NCBI RefSeq assembly: GCF_902150045.1
Contig: NZ_CABFVU010000002.1
Coordinates: 794,001 to 858,000, forward strand
Direction of reading: 5' to 3'
Source of the DNA: Chitinophaga polysaccharea
GTDB lineage: Bacteria > Bacteroidota > Bacteroidia > Chitinophagales > Chitinophagaceae
DNA length: 64,000 nucleotides
Below the pieces are notes generated by a model that did not search any database, was not told the DNA's origin, and was given only the letters and a program-made list of their open reading frames with translations. Positions 34,831-43,139 of the stretch are shown one piece after another. Every line of letters begins with the position of its first letter. Positions within the stretch are counted from its first letter, which is position 1. The translations under genes and the position numbers were made by a program.

Positions 34831-35913
34831 ATGAAACAGATTTTCCTGTTAGCCGCTGCGGCGTTGGTTTTCGCAGGTGCGAATGCCCAGCAGGTATCGG
34901 GTATTGTGAGAGGGGCAAACGGCAAAACCATTTATCTTTTTGACGACCAGGACAACAACCCGGACGATTCGGTGGTGATAAAGAATGAACAATTCAGTTT
35001 CCGTGTGAAAAGCGGTAAGGAGCCTTCCGTATATGCGTTGATCCTGCAGGATGTAAATTATCCCATGTTGTTTGTAACAGGGAATGATCCTATACAGTTT
35101 ACTACTTCCCTGGCTACATACCCTGTAGCGACCTCCGTGAAAGGCAATGTCAATACGCTGGCAATGCAGGAATATCAAAAGGCATTTGAGCCATTGATCA
35201 AAGAGGCCCAGGAACTTAATACTGAAGCCAAACAGATCAATCCTGAAGATGAGCCGGGAAAGAATGCCTTCCGCAAGAAGGCAGAAGCTTTCAGCAAGGA
35301 TGTGGTGAATACCGGTAAGCAGTTTATTAATTCGCATCCTAAGAGCATTGCCAGCATCTGGCTGATGATGAATGAACTGCGCAGCAGGCTGGAGCCGGAA
35401 GAGTTCAGGCAATTGTTTGAGTCACTTGATAAGTCTGTACAGGAAAGCCAGTATGGAAAGAGCGTAACCGCCTATGTAAAAAGCCTGAAGGCAAATGTGC
35501 TGAATGTGGTTGCCGATGATTTTTCACAGGAAGATACCAAAGGACAGCCGGTAAAGCTGTCGTCTTTCAGGGGCAAGTATGTGCTGGTTGATTTCTGGGC
35601 GAGCTGGTGTGGTCCCTGCCGCCAGGAAAACCCCAATGTAGTAAAGGCTTATAACAGGTTCAAGGATAAAAATTTTACCATCCTGGGCGTTTCCCTGGAT
35701 GATAACCGTGAGCGCTGGTTACGTGCCATCAGCCAGGATGGACTGGCCTGGACGCAGGTATCCGATTTACGGGGCTGGGGCAACGAAGTGGCAGTGCAGT
35801 ACGGGGTTCAGTCTATTCCCACTAATTTCCTGGTAGATCCTGCGGGAAAAATTATTGCCCGCAACCTGCGTGGAGAAGAACTGGAAGCTAAACTGGAACA
35901 GTTGTTAAAATAG
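34831..35913 (+). CDS. Exported TlpA/ResA-like thioredoxin with N-terminal DUF4369-like domain
   Basis: 360 residues with a signal peptide (IFLLAAAALVFAGANAQ). An N-terminal beta-rich DUF4369-type domain (VSGIVRGANGKTIYLFDDQ...) and a helical linker come first, then the C-terminal thioredoxin fold with FRGKYVLVDFWASWCGPCRQENPNV (CGPC at about 257) and QSIPTNFLVDPAGKIIARNLRGEEL with the cis-Pro. It is a periplasmic thiol-disulfide reductant. A paralogue follows 70 nt downstream. Confidence 0.93.
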   Translation: MKQIFLLAAAALVFAGANAQQVSGIVRGANGKTIYLFDDQDNNPDDSVVIKNEQFSFRVKSGKEPSVYALILQDVNYPMLFVTGNDPIQFTTSLATYPVATSVKGNVNTLAMQEYQKAFEPLIKEAQELNTEAKQINPEDEPGKNAFRKKAEAFSKDVVNTGKQFINSHPKSIASIWLMMNELRSRLEPEEFRQLFESLDKSVQESQYGKSVTAYVKSLKANVLNVVADDFSQEDTKGQPVKLSSFRGKYVLVDFWASWCGPCRQENPNVVKAYNRFKDKNFTILGVSLDDNRERWLRAISQDGLAWTQVSDLRGWGNEVAVQYGVQSIPTNFLVDPAGKIIARNLRGEELEAKLEQLLK

Positions 35914-35983
35914 CCGTTTATCAAAATCAGGTTGTTAATGAGCGGCCGATTTTACAAATTTGTTATTCGTAAAACAAAAACCA

Positions 35984-37123
35984 ATGAAAAAAGCAATTGT
36001 AGGTATAGCCCTTTTAGTACCGGCAGTGATGTTTGCCCAGGATAAGAAAGGCACAGCTGCAGGCAAGCCTTATACTATACAGGGAACTGTTTCCCAACAG
36101 CATGACCCTGCTACCGTGTACCTGAGAATGCGCAAAAACGGCGAAAGCTTCATGGACAGCGCACAAATCAAAGATGGTAAATTTACGTTCAACGGCACCC
36201 TGGAAGAAGCAGGACTGGCCAGCCTGATGCTGGTACAGAAAGGCAGTGAAAAACCTGTGTCTATGGGACGTGATATGCTGGCGGTTTTCCTGGATAAAGG
36301 CGTTATCACCATCAATACTACAGATTCTATCAGCAAGGCTACCGTAACCGGTTCCAAAGCCAACGACGATTATAAAAAACTGAATGAGCTGTTGAAAGAT
36401 GTGAATGAGAAAGGTGCAGCATTACAGAGCAAATACCGTGAACTGGCCAAGAATAAGGACGAGGAAGGAATTAAAAAGCTGGAAGCGGAATTTGATACAT
36501 TAGATACAGAAGAGAAAAAGATCGAGAATGATTTTCTTGCCAGGAATACCAATTCTCCCATTGCGATGTTCCTGTTGAACCAGGTAGCCGGTTATGATAT
36601 CAAGCCTGCTGAGGTAACGCCCCTGTTCAAAAAATTAAGTAAAGAGGCAAAGAGCTCCCCTTCCGGTAAAGAATTCTCCAAACGCCTGGAGTCTGCCCGC
36701 AAAACAGCTGTAGGCCAGCCTGCGCTTGAATTTGCACAGGCGGATGCCAATGGGAAAAATATCAGCCTGTCGTCTTTCCGTGGCAAATACGTACTGGTCG
36801 ATTTCTGGGCAAGCTGGTGTGGTCCCTGCCGTGCAGAGAACCCCAACGTGGTAAAGGCCTACGATAAATTCAAGAATAAAGGCTTCGAGATCCTCGGTGT
36901 TTCACTGGACGACAAGAAAGATAAATGGCTGGCCGCCGTAGATGCCGATAAGCTCACCTGGACCCATGTTTCTGATCTGAAAGGATGGAAGAATGCGGCA
37001 GCAGACCTTTATGGTGTTCGCGCTATCCCGCAGAATGTACTGATTGATCCGAAAGGGAAGATCGTGGCTAAAAACCTGCGTGGTGAAGAACTGGCATCCA
37101 AACTGGAAGAGATATTGAAATAA
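35984..37123 (+). CDS. Exported TlpA/ResA-like thioredoxin with DUF4369 domain (paralogue)
   Basis: 379 residues from the ATG at 35984, which opens the signal peptide KKAIVGIALLVPAVMFAQD. DUF4369 domain (YTIQGTVSQQHDPATVYLRMRKNGESFMDSAQIKDGKFTFNGTL), a charged coiled-coil-like linker (VNEKGAALQSKYRELAKNKDEEGIKKLEAEFDTLDTEEKK), then the thioredoxin fold with WASWCGPCRAENPNV and AIPQNVLIDPKGKIVAKNLRGEEL. The last 130 residues are very similar to the gene upstream, so this is a tandem duplication whose N-terminal halves have diverged. A terminator follows. Confidence 0.93.
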   Translation: MKKAIVGIALLVPAVMFAQDKKGTAAGKPYTIQGTVSQQHDPATVYLRMRKNGESFMDSAQIKDGKFTFNGTLEEAGLASLMLVQKGSEKPVSMGRDMLAVFLDKGVITINTTDSISKATVTGSKANDDYKKLNELLKDVNEKGAALQSKYRELAKNKDEEGIKKLEAEFDTLDTEEKKIENDFLARNTNSPIAMFLLNQVAGYDIKPAEVTPLFKKLSKEAKSSPSGKEFSKRLESARKTAVGQPALEFAQADANGKNISLSSFRGKYVLVDFWASWCGPCRAENPNVVKAYDKFKNKGFEILGVSLDDKKDKWLAAVDADKLTWTHVSDLKGWKNAAADLYGVRAIPQNVLIDPKGKIVAKNLRGEELASKLEEILK

Positions 37124-37150
37124 TTTCCGCCCGGGAAGAAAATATACAGG

Positions 37151-37188
37151 GAGGTGCAAAGGTTCAATCCTTTGCACCTCTTTCTTTT
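37151..37188 (+). terminator. Intrinsic terminator behind the thioredoxin pair
   Basis: GAGGTGCAAAGG (37151-37162), loop TTCAAT, CCTTTGCACCTC (37169-37180), then TTTCTTTTT. Perfect 12-bp stem. Confidence 0.92.
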
Positions 37189-37238
37189 TATCCGGTTCCC
37201 TCCGCTTAAATCATCTTCCCAAAAAAAATATTTGTTTA

Positions 37239-37275
37239 TCTACGAAACATTCGTAGATTTACGAAAGAATCGTAA
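37239..37275. promoter_or_regulatory. Twin BlaI-type operators
   Basis: TCTACGAA-ACA-TTCGTAGA (37239-37257) is a perfect dyad, followed at 37259-37275 by TTACGA-AAGAA-TCGTAA. Both share the half-site TACGA. They lie 20-56 bp ahead of the BlaI start codon, as expected for an autorepressed blaI-M56 operon. Confidence 0.8.
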
Positions 37276-37294
37276 TCCAAATTATTCAATTACT

Positions 37295-37654
37295 ATGGAA
37301 AAACTTACCCAGCAAGAAGAAACGGCCATGCTGGCTATCTGGAAAGTAGGGAAAGGTTTTGTGAAAGACTTCCTTGAGGCGCACAGCGCGCCGGCTCCCC
37401 CATATACTACACTGGCATCTACCATTAAGAACCTGGAGAAGAAAGGGTTTGTGGAGAGCCGGAAAATGGGTAACGTATATGAATATACGCCGGTTATGGA
37501 AGAAGCAGCTTACAAACAGAAGTTCATGAATGGTTTTGTAAAGGATTATTTCGAGAACTCGTATAAAGAGCTGGTATCTTTTTTCGCAAAAGAGAAAAAG
37601 ATCAGCCCTGACGAGCTGAAAGAAATCATCAACATGATAGAAAAAGGTAAATAA
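37295..37654 (+). CDS. BlaI/MecI-family transcriptional repressor
   Basis: 119 residues from the ATG at 37295 (MEKLTQQEETAMLAIWKVGKGFVKDFLE). The winged helix contains PPYTTLASTIKNLEKKGFVESRKMGNVYEYTPV, the DNA-recognition part of the family, and a C-terminal dimerisation region (FFAKEKKISPDELKEIINMIE). BlaI proteins are cleaved when the paired M56 membrane peptidase is activated. It represses its own operon through the twin operators upstream. The M56 gene starts 13 nt behind it. Confidence 0.95.
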   Translation: MEKLTQQEETAMLAIWKVGKGFVKDFLEAHSAPAPPYTTLASTIKNLEKKGFVESRKMGNVYEYTPVMEEAAYKQKFMNGFVKDYFENSYKELVSFFAKEKKISPDELKEIINMIEKGK

Positions 37655-37667
37655 TAAAATTACGGCT

Positions 37668-39236
37668 ATGGTACCTGCTATTTTAATATACCTGTTAAAG
37701 GCAAATATCGCGCTTACCTTATTTTTCCTGGCTTACCGGTTTGGTTTGCGCAGGCTCACCTTTTACACCGGGAACAGGTTGTTCCTGCTCACAGGTATTG
37801 TTTTTTCATCCCTGTTTCCCCTGATACCTATTGATGCGTTTGTAAACAGGCACGAAGTGCTGGCAGACGGTGTGATGACCTATGTTCCGGATCTGGGCGG
37901 CTGGCAGGCGCCGGCGCCGGTGTTTACCATCTGGACGCTGCTGGTATACATATTCTGGACCGGCGTATCGGTAATGGCTATACGTTTTTGTTTCCAGTTA
38001 TTATCTTTATGGAAAATACACCGCAGCTCCAAACGCAGTAAAATAGCTGATACCACGGTGCAGGTATTACAGCAACCGGTAAATCCTTTTTCTTTTTTCC
38101 GGAACATCTACATCAACCCGGTATTGCACCAGCCGGAGGAACTGCCGGCCATCCTGCGGCATGAAAAAGTGCATGTGCAGCAATGGCACAGCGTAGATGT
38201 AGTACTGGGAGAGCTTAATAACATTTTTTACTGGTTCAATCCCGGCGCATGGCTGATGAAAACTGCCATCCGTGAAAACCTGGAGTTTATTACAGACAGG
38301 TACCTGCTGAAGCAGGGCGTGGATAAAACCGCCTATCAATACAATTTAATTAAAGTAAGTGGGATCCCATATGCGACGGCCATCGCAAACAATTTCAATT
38401 TCTCACATCTAAAAAACAGGATCATCATGATGAACAGCAAAAAGTCATCACGTTATCAAATGGCGCGTTACCTGGTATTAGGACTGATGGTAGGAGGAAC
38501 CGTATTATCGCTCAATTACACAAAGGCGCCTTCCGTTCATCCTTTTGCCAACGTTATTGTTAAAGATACAGTACCGCCGCCTCCTCCGGCACCGCCAAAA
38601 GCACCACCACCACCAAAGGTAGAACAGGTGACGAAAGGAATACCAAAACCGCCCCTGCCACCAAAAGTGGAACAGGTGAAAAAGACGCCGCTCAAAGTAA
38701 CTAAAGATACCGTGGCGCCCGGGCAAAAAGGAACTGTGCTCACACTTCGCGGAGTAGATCCGGATAAGGCCCCGCTCTACATTGTAGATGGCAGCCCCGT
38801 GGAATCCATTGAAGGCATTGCACCGGATGGTATCGAATCTATCAGCGTACTGAAAGACAAATCAGCTACTGCAATTTATGGCTCCAGGGGAAAGAATGGC
38901 GTAATACTGGTTACCACGAAAAAGAATGGGGAAAGAATGGCGGCACCGGTAAAGGATACTGTCAGTACCATCAGGGTGATAGGATACCGGACCGATAAGA
39001 ACAACAGCGCACAGTCGCTTCCGGCCGGTGCATTATTGGTGGTAGATGGTAAAGAAGTTTCCAGGGAGGAAGCCAGCAGCATATCCGCTTCTTCCATCAA
39101 ATCGGTAAATGTTTACAAAGGAGGCAAAGCCACTATTTACAAAGGGAAACGACATCCTGAAGGCGTAGTGATGATCACTACCAAAGGTGAAGGAAACGCC
39201 ATGAAAGTTGATTCAGATACGATCATTGTTAAATAA
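37668..39236 (+). CDS. BlaR1-like M56 membrane metallopeptidase with two TonB-plug-like C-terminal modules
   Basis: 522 residues. Transmembrane helices at about 6-25, 37-56, 86-110 and 266-283. The zinc motif HEKVH (165-169) lies in AILRHEKVHVQQWHSVD, followed by NPGAWLMKTAIRENLEFITD. Instead of a penicillin-binding sensor, the periplasmic part has a Pro-rich linker (303-332) and two modules resembling the SusC plug: LYIVDGSPVESIEGIAPDGIE...VLKDKSATAIYGSRGKNGVILVTTK (about 357-418) and a second one at about 434-507. It probably senses an envelope signal and triggers BlaI cleavage. Confidence 0.9.
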   Translation: MVPAILIYLLKANIALTLFFLAYRFGLRRLTFYTGNRLFLLTGIVFSSLFPLIPIDAFVNRHEVLADGVMTYVPDLGGWQAPAPVFTIWTLLVYIFWTGVSVMAIRFCFQLLSLWKIHRSSKRSKIADTTVQVLQQPVNPFSFFRNIYINPVLHQPEELPAILRHEKVHVQQWHSVDVVLGELNNIFYWFNPGAWLMKTAIRENLEFITDRYLLKQGVDKTAYQYNLIKVSGIPYATAIANNFNFSHLKNRIIMMNSKKSSRYQMARYLVLGLMVGGTVLSLNYTKAPSVHPFANVIVKDTVPPPPPAPPKAPPPPKVEQVTKGIPKPPLPPKVEQVKKTPLKVTKDTVAPGQKGTVLTLRGVDPDKAPLYIVDGSPVESIEGIAPDGIESISVLKDKSATAIYGSRGKNGVILVTTKKNGERMAAPVKDTVSTIRVIGYRTDKNNSAQSLPAGALLVVDGKEVSREEASSISASSIKSVNVYKGGKATIYKGKRHPEGVVMITTKGEGNAMKVDSDTIIVK

Positions 39237-39259
39237 CGAAAAGGCAATAGCCTGTCACA

Positions 39260-39296
39260 AAAAGCCACGGTCCGCCACCGTGGCATTTTTGTTTTT
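39260..39296 (+). terminator. Intrinsic terminator behind the M56 gene
   Basis: GCCACGGT (39264-39271), loop CCGCC, ACCGTGGC (39277-39284), then ATTTTTGTTTTT. Closes the BlaI-M56 operon. Confidence 0.9.
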
Positions 39297-39350
39297 GTAG
39301 AACATTATTCCCCCGCAGCTGTTTATATAGGACCAACAATTTAACCACAT

Positions 39351-39809
39351 ATGTTACAGAAAGGCGAAACAGCTCCTGATTTTACCCTGGAAGCCACACC
39401 GGAAAAGAAAGTACACCTGAAAGACCTGCGCGGGAAAAATGTTATCCTGGCCTTTTACCCGGCCGACTGGAGCCCCGTATGCAGTGATCAGATGACATTG
39501 TACAATGAAATGCTTCATTATTTTGAAAAATATAATGCAGTATTACTGGGTATCTCTGTGGATGGCGCCTGGTGTCACCAGGCATTTGCCAGTGCCCGCC
39601 AGATCCATTTCGACCTGTTGTCTGACTTCGAGCCGAAGGGCGCCGTATCCCGTGCTTACGGGGTATATGAAGAGAGAACGGGGATCAGCAAGCGGGCTTT
39701 GTTTGTAATAGATGCCAATGGCATCATTCAATGGAGCTATTTATCGCCGGTAAATGAAAACCCCGGAGCTGATGGCATCCTCGAAGCATTGGAAAACCTC
39801 AAAAAATAA
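39351..39809 (+). CDS. Peroxiredoxin (AhpC/TSA family, Bcp/AhpE-like)
   Basis: 152 residues with the thioredoxin-like peroxiredoxin fold. The N-terminal APDFTLEATPEKKVHLKDLRGKNVILAFYPADWSPVC carries the peroxidatic Cys in place of the more usual TPVCT (here SPVCSD). SYAYGVYEERTGISKRALFVIDANGIIQWSY is the usual later part. It reduces peroxides in the cytoplasm. No obvious resolving Cys is visible, so a 1-Cys mechanism is likely. It is 5 nt ahead of a DsbA-like gene. Confidence 0.93.
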   Translation: MLQKGETAPDFTLEATPEKKVHLKDLRGKNVILAFYPADWSPVCSDQMTLYNEMLHYFEKYNAVLLGISVDGAWCHQAFASARQIHFDLLSDFEPKGAVSRAYGVYEERTGISKRALFVIDANGIIQWSYLSPVNENPGADGILEALENLKK

Positions 39810-39814
39810 CTGTC

Positions 39815-40324
39815 ATGCCTACCCTGATCCCTCCCGTAAACGCATTGGACCATGTACTCGGTGCGGCAGACGCCACTATTGAACTGGTTGAATACGGCGA
39901 TTTTCAATGTCCCTACTGCCGGGAAGCATTTTTTGTAGTAAAGGAACTGCTGGCAAGCTTCGCTGGCCGGCTGCGGTTCGTATTCAGGAACTTTCCATTG
40001 TCGGAAGCCCATGAGTATGCGATGGATGCAGCACTGGCTGCAGAAGCCGCTGCCAGGCAGGGCCGCTTCTGGGAAATGCATGACGCCCTTTACAACCGCC
40101 AGGCGGAATTAAATAATGGCCTGCTGATAACCCTGGCAAAGGAGCTTGAACTGGATCTGCACCAGTTCAGGGAAGATATGGAAGCGCCCAAACTGTTGAG
40201 CAGGGTGGAGGCGGATTTTGAAAGCGGTATTCGCAGCGGTGTAAATGGCACACCTACTTTTTACCTGAAGGGCAAACGGTATAACGGCGATTACCGTGAC
40301 CTGGCATCAGTGCTGACCGAGTGA
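39815..40324 (+). CDS. DsbA-family thiol oxidoreductase
   Basis: 169 residues, no clear signal peptide, so probably cytoplasmic. The thioredoxin-like N-terminus has VEYGDFQCPYCREAFFV with a CPYC active site, an alpha-helical insertion (AALAAEAAARQGRFWEMHDALYN) and the cis-Pro loop in VNGTPTFYLKGKRYNG. It belongs to the FrnE/DsbA group often found with peroxiredoxins. Its 3' end overlaps that of the convergent FGE gene by 18 bp. Confidence 0.9.
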   Translation: MPTLIPPVNALDHVLGAADATIELVEYGDFQCPYCREAFFVVKELLASFAGRLRFVFRNFPLSEAHEYAMDAALAAEAAARQGRFWEMHDALYNRQAELNNGLLITLAKELELDLHQFREDMEAPKLLSRVEADFESGIRSGVNGTPTFYLKGKRYNGDYRDLASVLTE

Positions 40325-41356
40325 GCGCACACAACGGAAACCCAGGTTGGCCAGGCCGGATTCGGGCGTACTTTTCATACGCGCCGATACCCGGTATCCA
40401 CGGCAGTATTCATCACTGCACATAAAAGATCCTCCCCTGATCACCCGTTTGGCCTGACCAGGATCATCCGGGTCAAACGCCGCTGCGGGTCCACCGGGGT
40501 TCTTTACGCCTTTTTCCCCCTGGATATAATAGTTGGCATCGTACCAGTCTTCGCACCATTCCCACACATTCCCCGACATATCATACAGCTGGTAACCGTT
40601 AGGACTATACGATTTTACAGGCGCCAGGCCGTAATAACCGTCTGTTTTGGTATTGTTATAAGGAAAATTACCATTCCAGGTATTGGCTTTGGGTTTACCG
40701 CTGGTAAGCGCTTCAGTTCCCCAGGGATATATTTTCCCTGCCAGTCCGCCACGTGCAGCGTATTCCCATTCGGCTTCGGTAGGGAGCCGTTTGCCTGCCC
40801 ATTTGGCGTAAGCCTGTGCATCCAGCCAGGAAACCTGCGTAACAGGCTCGTTATCCCGCTTATCGATATTGCTGCCGGGGCCTGCAGGGTGTCGCCAGGT
40901 GGCGCCTGCCACGAACGACCACCATTGTGAAATATCATTGAACGGTACTGCATGGTCGGGTGGTGTGAACACCAGTGCGCCCGGTTTCATCATGTCTGCC
41001 AGCGCGCTGCTGTCGGGCTCCGGTGTGCCCGGAGGTAAACTGGCCAGCAGTTCTTCTTTGCTGATGGGCTTTTCCGCAGTGGTTACATAACCTGTTGCCG
41101 CTACAAACCGTGCAAATTCGGCATTGGTCACTTCATGTTCATCCATCCAGAAACCGTCAATATCCACGGTGTGTTTGGGATATTCATCGGCCATACCGGT
41201 TGAATCATCGGCGCCCATGGTAAAGGTACCTGCCGGTATCAGCACCATTTTATTCAGTGAGTCCCTGTTATCTGCCCCCGCATCCGGCTTTCCGGGAGGA
41301 GCCGCGCAGGCGCCCAGCAATGTAAGGACCAGCAAAAGATATATCTTCCCTATCAT
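40307..41356 (-). CDS. Formylglycine-generating enzyme (SUMF1-type), lipoprotein
   Basis: 349 residues. The lipoprotein signal ends in LLGACAAPP. The FGE-sulfatase domain starts with MVLIPAGTFTMGADDSTGMADEYPKHTVDIDGFWMDEHEVTNAEF and continues with WLDAQAYAKWAGKRLPTEAEWEYAARGG, NVWEWCEDWYD and GGSFMCSDEYCRGYRVSAR. Cys313 and Cys318 match the copper-binding catalytic pair of true FGE (MC-x4-C), and LGFRC is also present. It should convert a sulfatase Cys to formylglycine in the periplasm. No Cys-type sulfatase lies in this window. Confidence 0.93.
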   Translation of the reverse strand: MIGKIYLLLVLTLLGACAAPPGKPDAGADNRDSLNKMVLIPAGTFTMGADDSTGMADEYPKHTVDIDGFWMDEHEVTNAEFARFVAATGYVTTAEKPISKEELLASLPPGTPEPDSSALADMMKPGALVFTPPDHAVPFNDISQWWSFVAGATWRHPAGPGSNIDKRDNEPVTQVSWLDAQAYAKWAGKRLPTEAEWEYAARGGLAGKIYPWGTEALTSGKPKANTWNGNFPYNNTKTDGYYGLAPVKSYSPNGYQLYDMSGNVWEWCEDWYDANYYIQGEKGVKNPGGPAAAFDPDDPGQAKRVIRGGSFMCSDEYCRGYRVSARMKSTPESGLANLGFRCVRSLGQH

Positions 41357-41524
41357 GTTTGTCTATCATTTTTGTAAGCTTTCAAAAGTAATATTTTAAA
41401 ACAGCTTTTGCGAATTTTCACTCATCATCATCCCTTAACAATTATATAATTAATTTTCCCCGAAAACTGTTGTAAACTGCATGTTATTCCGGGAAGCACT
41501 TGCCCCGGTTCACAGGTATTGCAT

Positions 41525-42889
41525 ATGCAAACAACTGCTGTACCCTTTACCCGAAAGGATTTCGGGGACGATTTTCTCTGGGGGGTTACTATTTCCGCAT
41601 TTCAGAATGAAGGTGCCTTCAATACAGATGGCAAAGGCCCTTCTATTTGGGATACTTTCTCCAGCCGTAAGGGAAAGATCAAAGATAAGAGCCATGCCCA
41701 GGTAGCCACCGATTTTTACAACCGTTATACACAGGATATACTGCTGGCAAAGCTGCTGGGCTTTTCCGTATTCCGTTTTTCGTTGTCGTGGTCCCGCATC
41801 ATACCCAAAGGTACCGGTGCAGTAAACCCAGCGGGGATCGACTTCTACCACCGGGTGATAGATGCCTGCCTGGAACTGGGGCTGGAACCTTATATTACGC
41901 TCTATCACTGGGATTTGCCCCAGGCGCTGGAACATAAAGGCGGCTGGAGCCACCGGGGAGTTGTTTTTGCTTTTGAAGAATTTGTAAGGGTATGCGCCCG
42001 TGAATATGGGAATAAAGTGAAGAACTGGATCGTGATGAATGAGCCGTTTGGCTTTACTGCCCTGGGATATATGCTGGGCGTGCATGCACCGGGTAAATTT
42101 GGCCTGTCGTGGTTTTTGCCGGCGGTGCACCATGCGGTGATAGCGCAGGCGGAAGGCGGGCGCGTGCTCCGGAACGAGGTGCCCGGCGCTAATATTGGCA
42201 CTGCATTGTCCTGTTCCCAGATCATTCCGAACAGCAACAGTGAAGCCGATCAGATGGCTGCACGTCGTGCAGATGCACTGTTTAACCGCCTGTTCCTGGA
42301 GCCTTCGCTGGGCATGGGATATCCGACAGGCGATTTTCCATTGCTTAAACGTATTGAGCGCCGTTACGCTCTATGGCGCGACTGGGACCGGCTGGCCTTC
42401 GATTTTGATTTTATTGGTGTGCAGAATTATTTCCCGCTGGTAGTGAAATACAACACATTTATGCCGGTGGTGAAAATCTCAGAAGTGAAAGCAAGATATC
42501 GCAATGTACCGTTAACAGGACTGGGCTGGGAAATTAACGGCAACGGGCTATACGAAGTGCTCAGGCAGTTTGCCGCCTATGAAGGCGTTAAAAAACTGAT
42601 CGTTACAGAAGGCGGCGCCGCCTTCCCCGATATACCCGGTACAGATGGCCGCATAGCGGATCTGGCCCGTATCAGTTATTTCCAGGAATATTTATCCGGC
42701 GTATTGAAAGCCAAAAAAGAAGGGATACCCGTGGAAGGCTATTTCGCCTGGACCCTTACTGATAATTTTGAATGGGCAGAAGGCTACCGCGCCCGTTTCG
42801 GCCTTGTATACGTGAATTTTGAAACGCAGCAGCGAATGATCAAAGACTCCGGCTACTGGTTCCGCGAGCTGCTGTCGCCCGGCGGGTAA
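41525..42889 (+). CDS. Glycoside hydrolase family 1 (beta-glucosidase-like)
   Basis: 454 residues from the ATG at 41525; the in-frame TTG two codons earlier is less likely. FLWGVTISAFQNEGAF and SIWDTFSSRKGKIKD start the GH1 barrel, the acid/base Glu is in WIVMNEPFGF and the nucleophile Glu in LIVTEGGAAFPD. LTDNFEWAEGYRARFGLVYVNFETQQRMIKDSGYWF closes it, as usual. No signal peptide, so it acts on beta-glycosides in the cytoplasm. Its own transcription unit, followed by hairpin repeat copy C. Confidence 0.95.
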   Translation: MQTTAVPFTRKDFGDDFLWGVTISAFQNEGAFNTDGKGPSIWDTFSSRKGKIKDKSHAQVATDFYNRYTQDILLAKLLGFSVFRFSLSWSRIIPKGTGAVNPAGIDFYHRVIDACLELGLEPYITLYHWDLPQALEHKGGWSHRGVVFAFEEFVRVCAREYGNKVKNWIVMNEPFGFTALGYMLGVHAPGKFGLSWFLPAVHHAVIAQAEGGRVLRNEVPGANIGTALSCSQIIPNSNSEADQMAARRADALFNRLFLEPSLGMGYPTGDFPLLKRIERRYALWRDWDRLAFDFDFIGVQNYFPLVVKYNTFMPVVKISEVKARYRNVPLTGLGWEINGNGLYEVLRQFAAYEGVKKLIVTEGGAAFPDIPGTDGRIADLARISYFQEYLSGVLKAKKEGIPVEGYFAWTLTDNFEWAEGYRARFGLVYVNFETQQRMIKDSGYWFRELLSPGG

Positions 42890-42902
42890 AGATCTCTTTC
42901 GG

Positions 42903-43111
42903 CGCGGATTTTGTCTGACTCAAGATTACACTGATTACACTGATTACACTGATTACACTGATTTTATTTCTCGGGATTTTATAAATGATTTAAAAAGATT
43001 TTGGGAGATATAAGTGAAAAATCCGCTTCCGTCTCCTTTATCCTTTTTTAAAAAATTCAAAAGTATCAAATCAGTGTAATCAGTGTAATCCTGAGTCAGA
43101 CAAAATCCGCG
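42903..43111. repeat. Hairpin-repeat family, copy C
   Basis: The 20-bp ends CGCGGATTTTGTCTGACTCA and its complement (43092-43111) are perfect. Pairing continues for about 41 bp with one mismatch. The left arm has four units of a 10-bp TGATTACACT repeat and the right arm two. The interior shares ATTTTATAAATGAT and GATATAAGTG with copy D. It starts 13 nt behind the GH1 stop and fills the gap between convergent genes. Confidence 0.93.
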
Positions 43112-43139
43112 TATCACCTAAGGCGATACCGGCAGTTTT

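Noticed and set aside
38567-38690. Pro-rich tract in the M56 gene as a TonB protein
   Set aside because: The tract resembles TonB linkers, but no TonB C-terminal domain follows; the modules behind it look like receptor plugs.
42921-42960. Tandem 10-bp units (TGATTACACT) that could suggest a CRISPR array
   Set aside because: Units are contiguous with no unique spacers, only four copies, no cas genes nearby; they are the arm of hairpin-repeat copy C.
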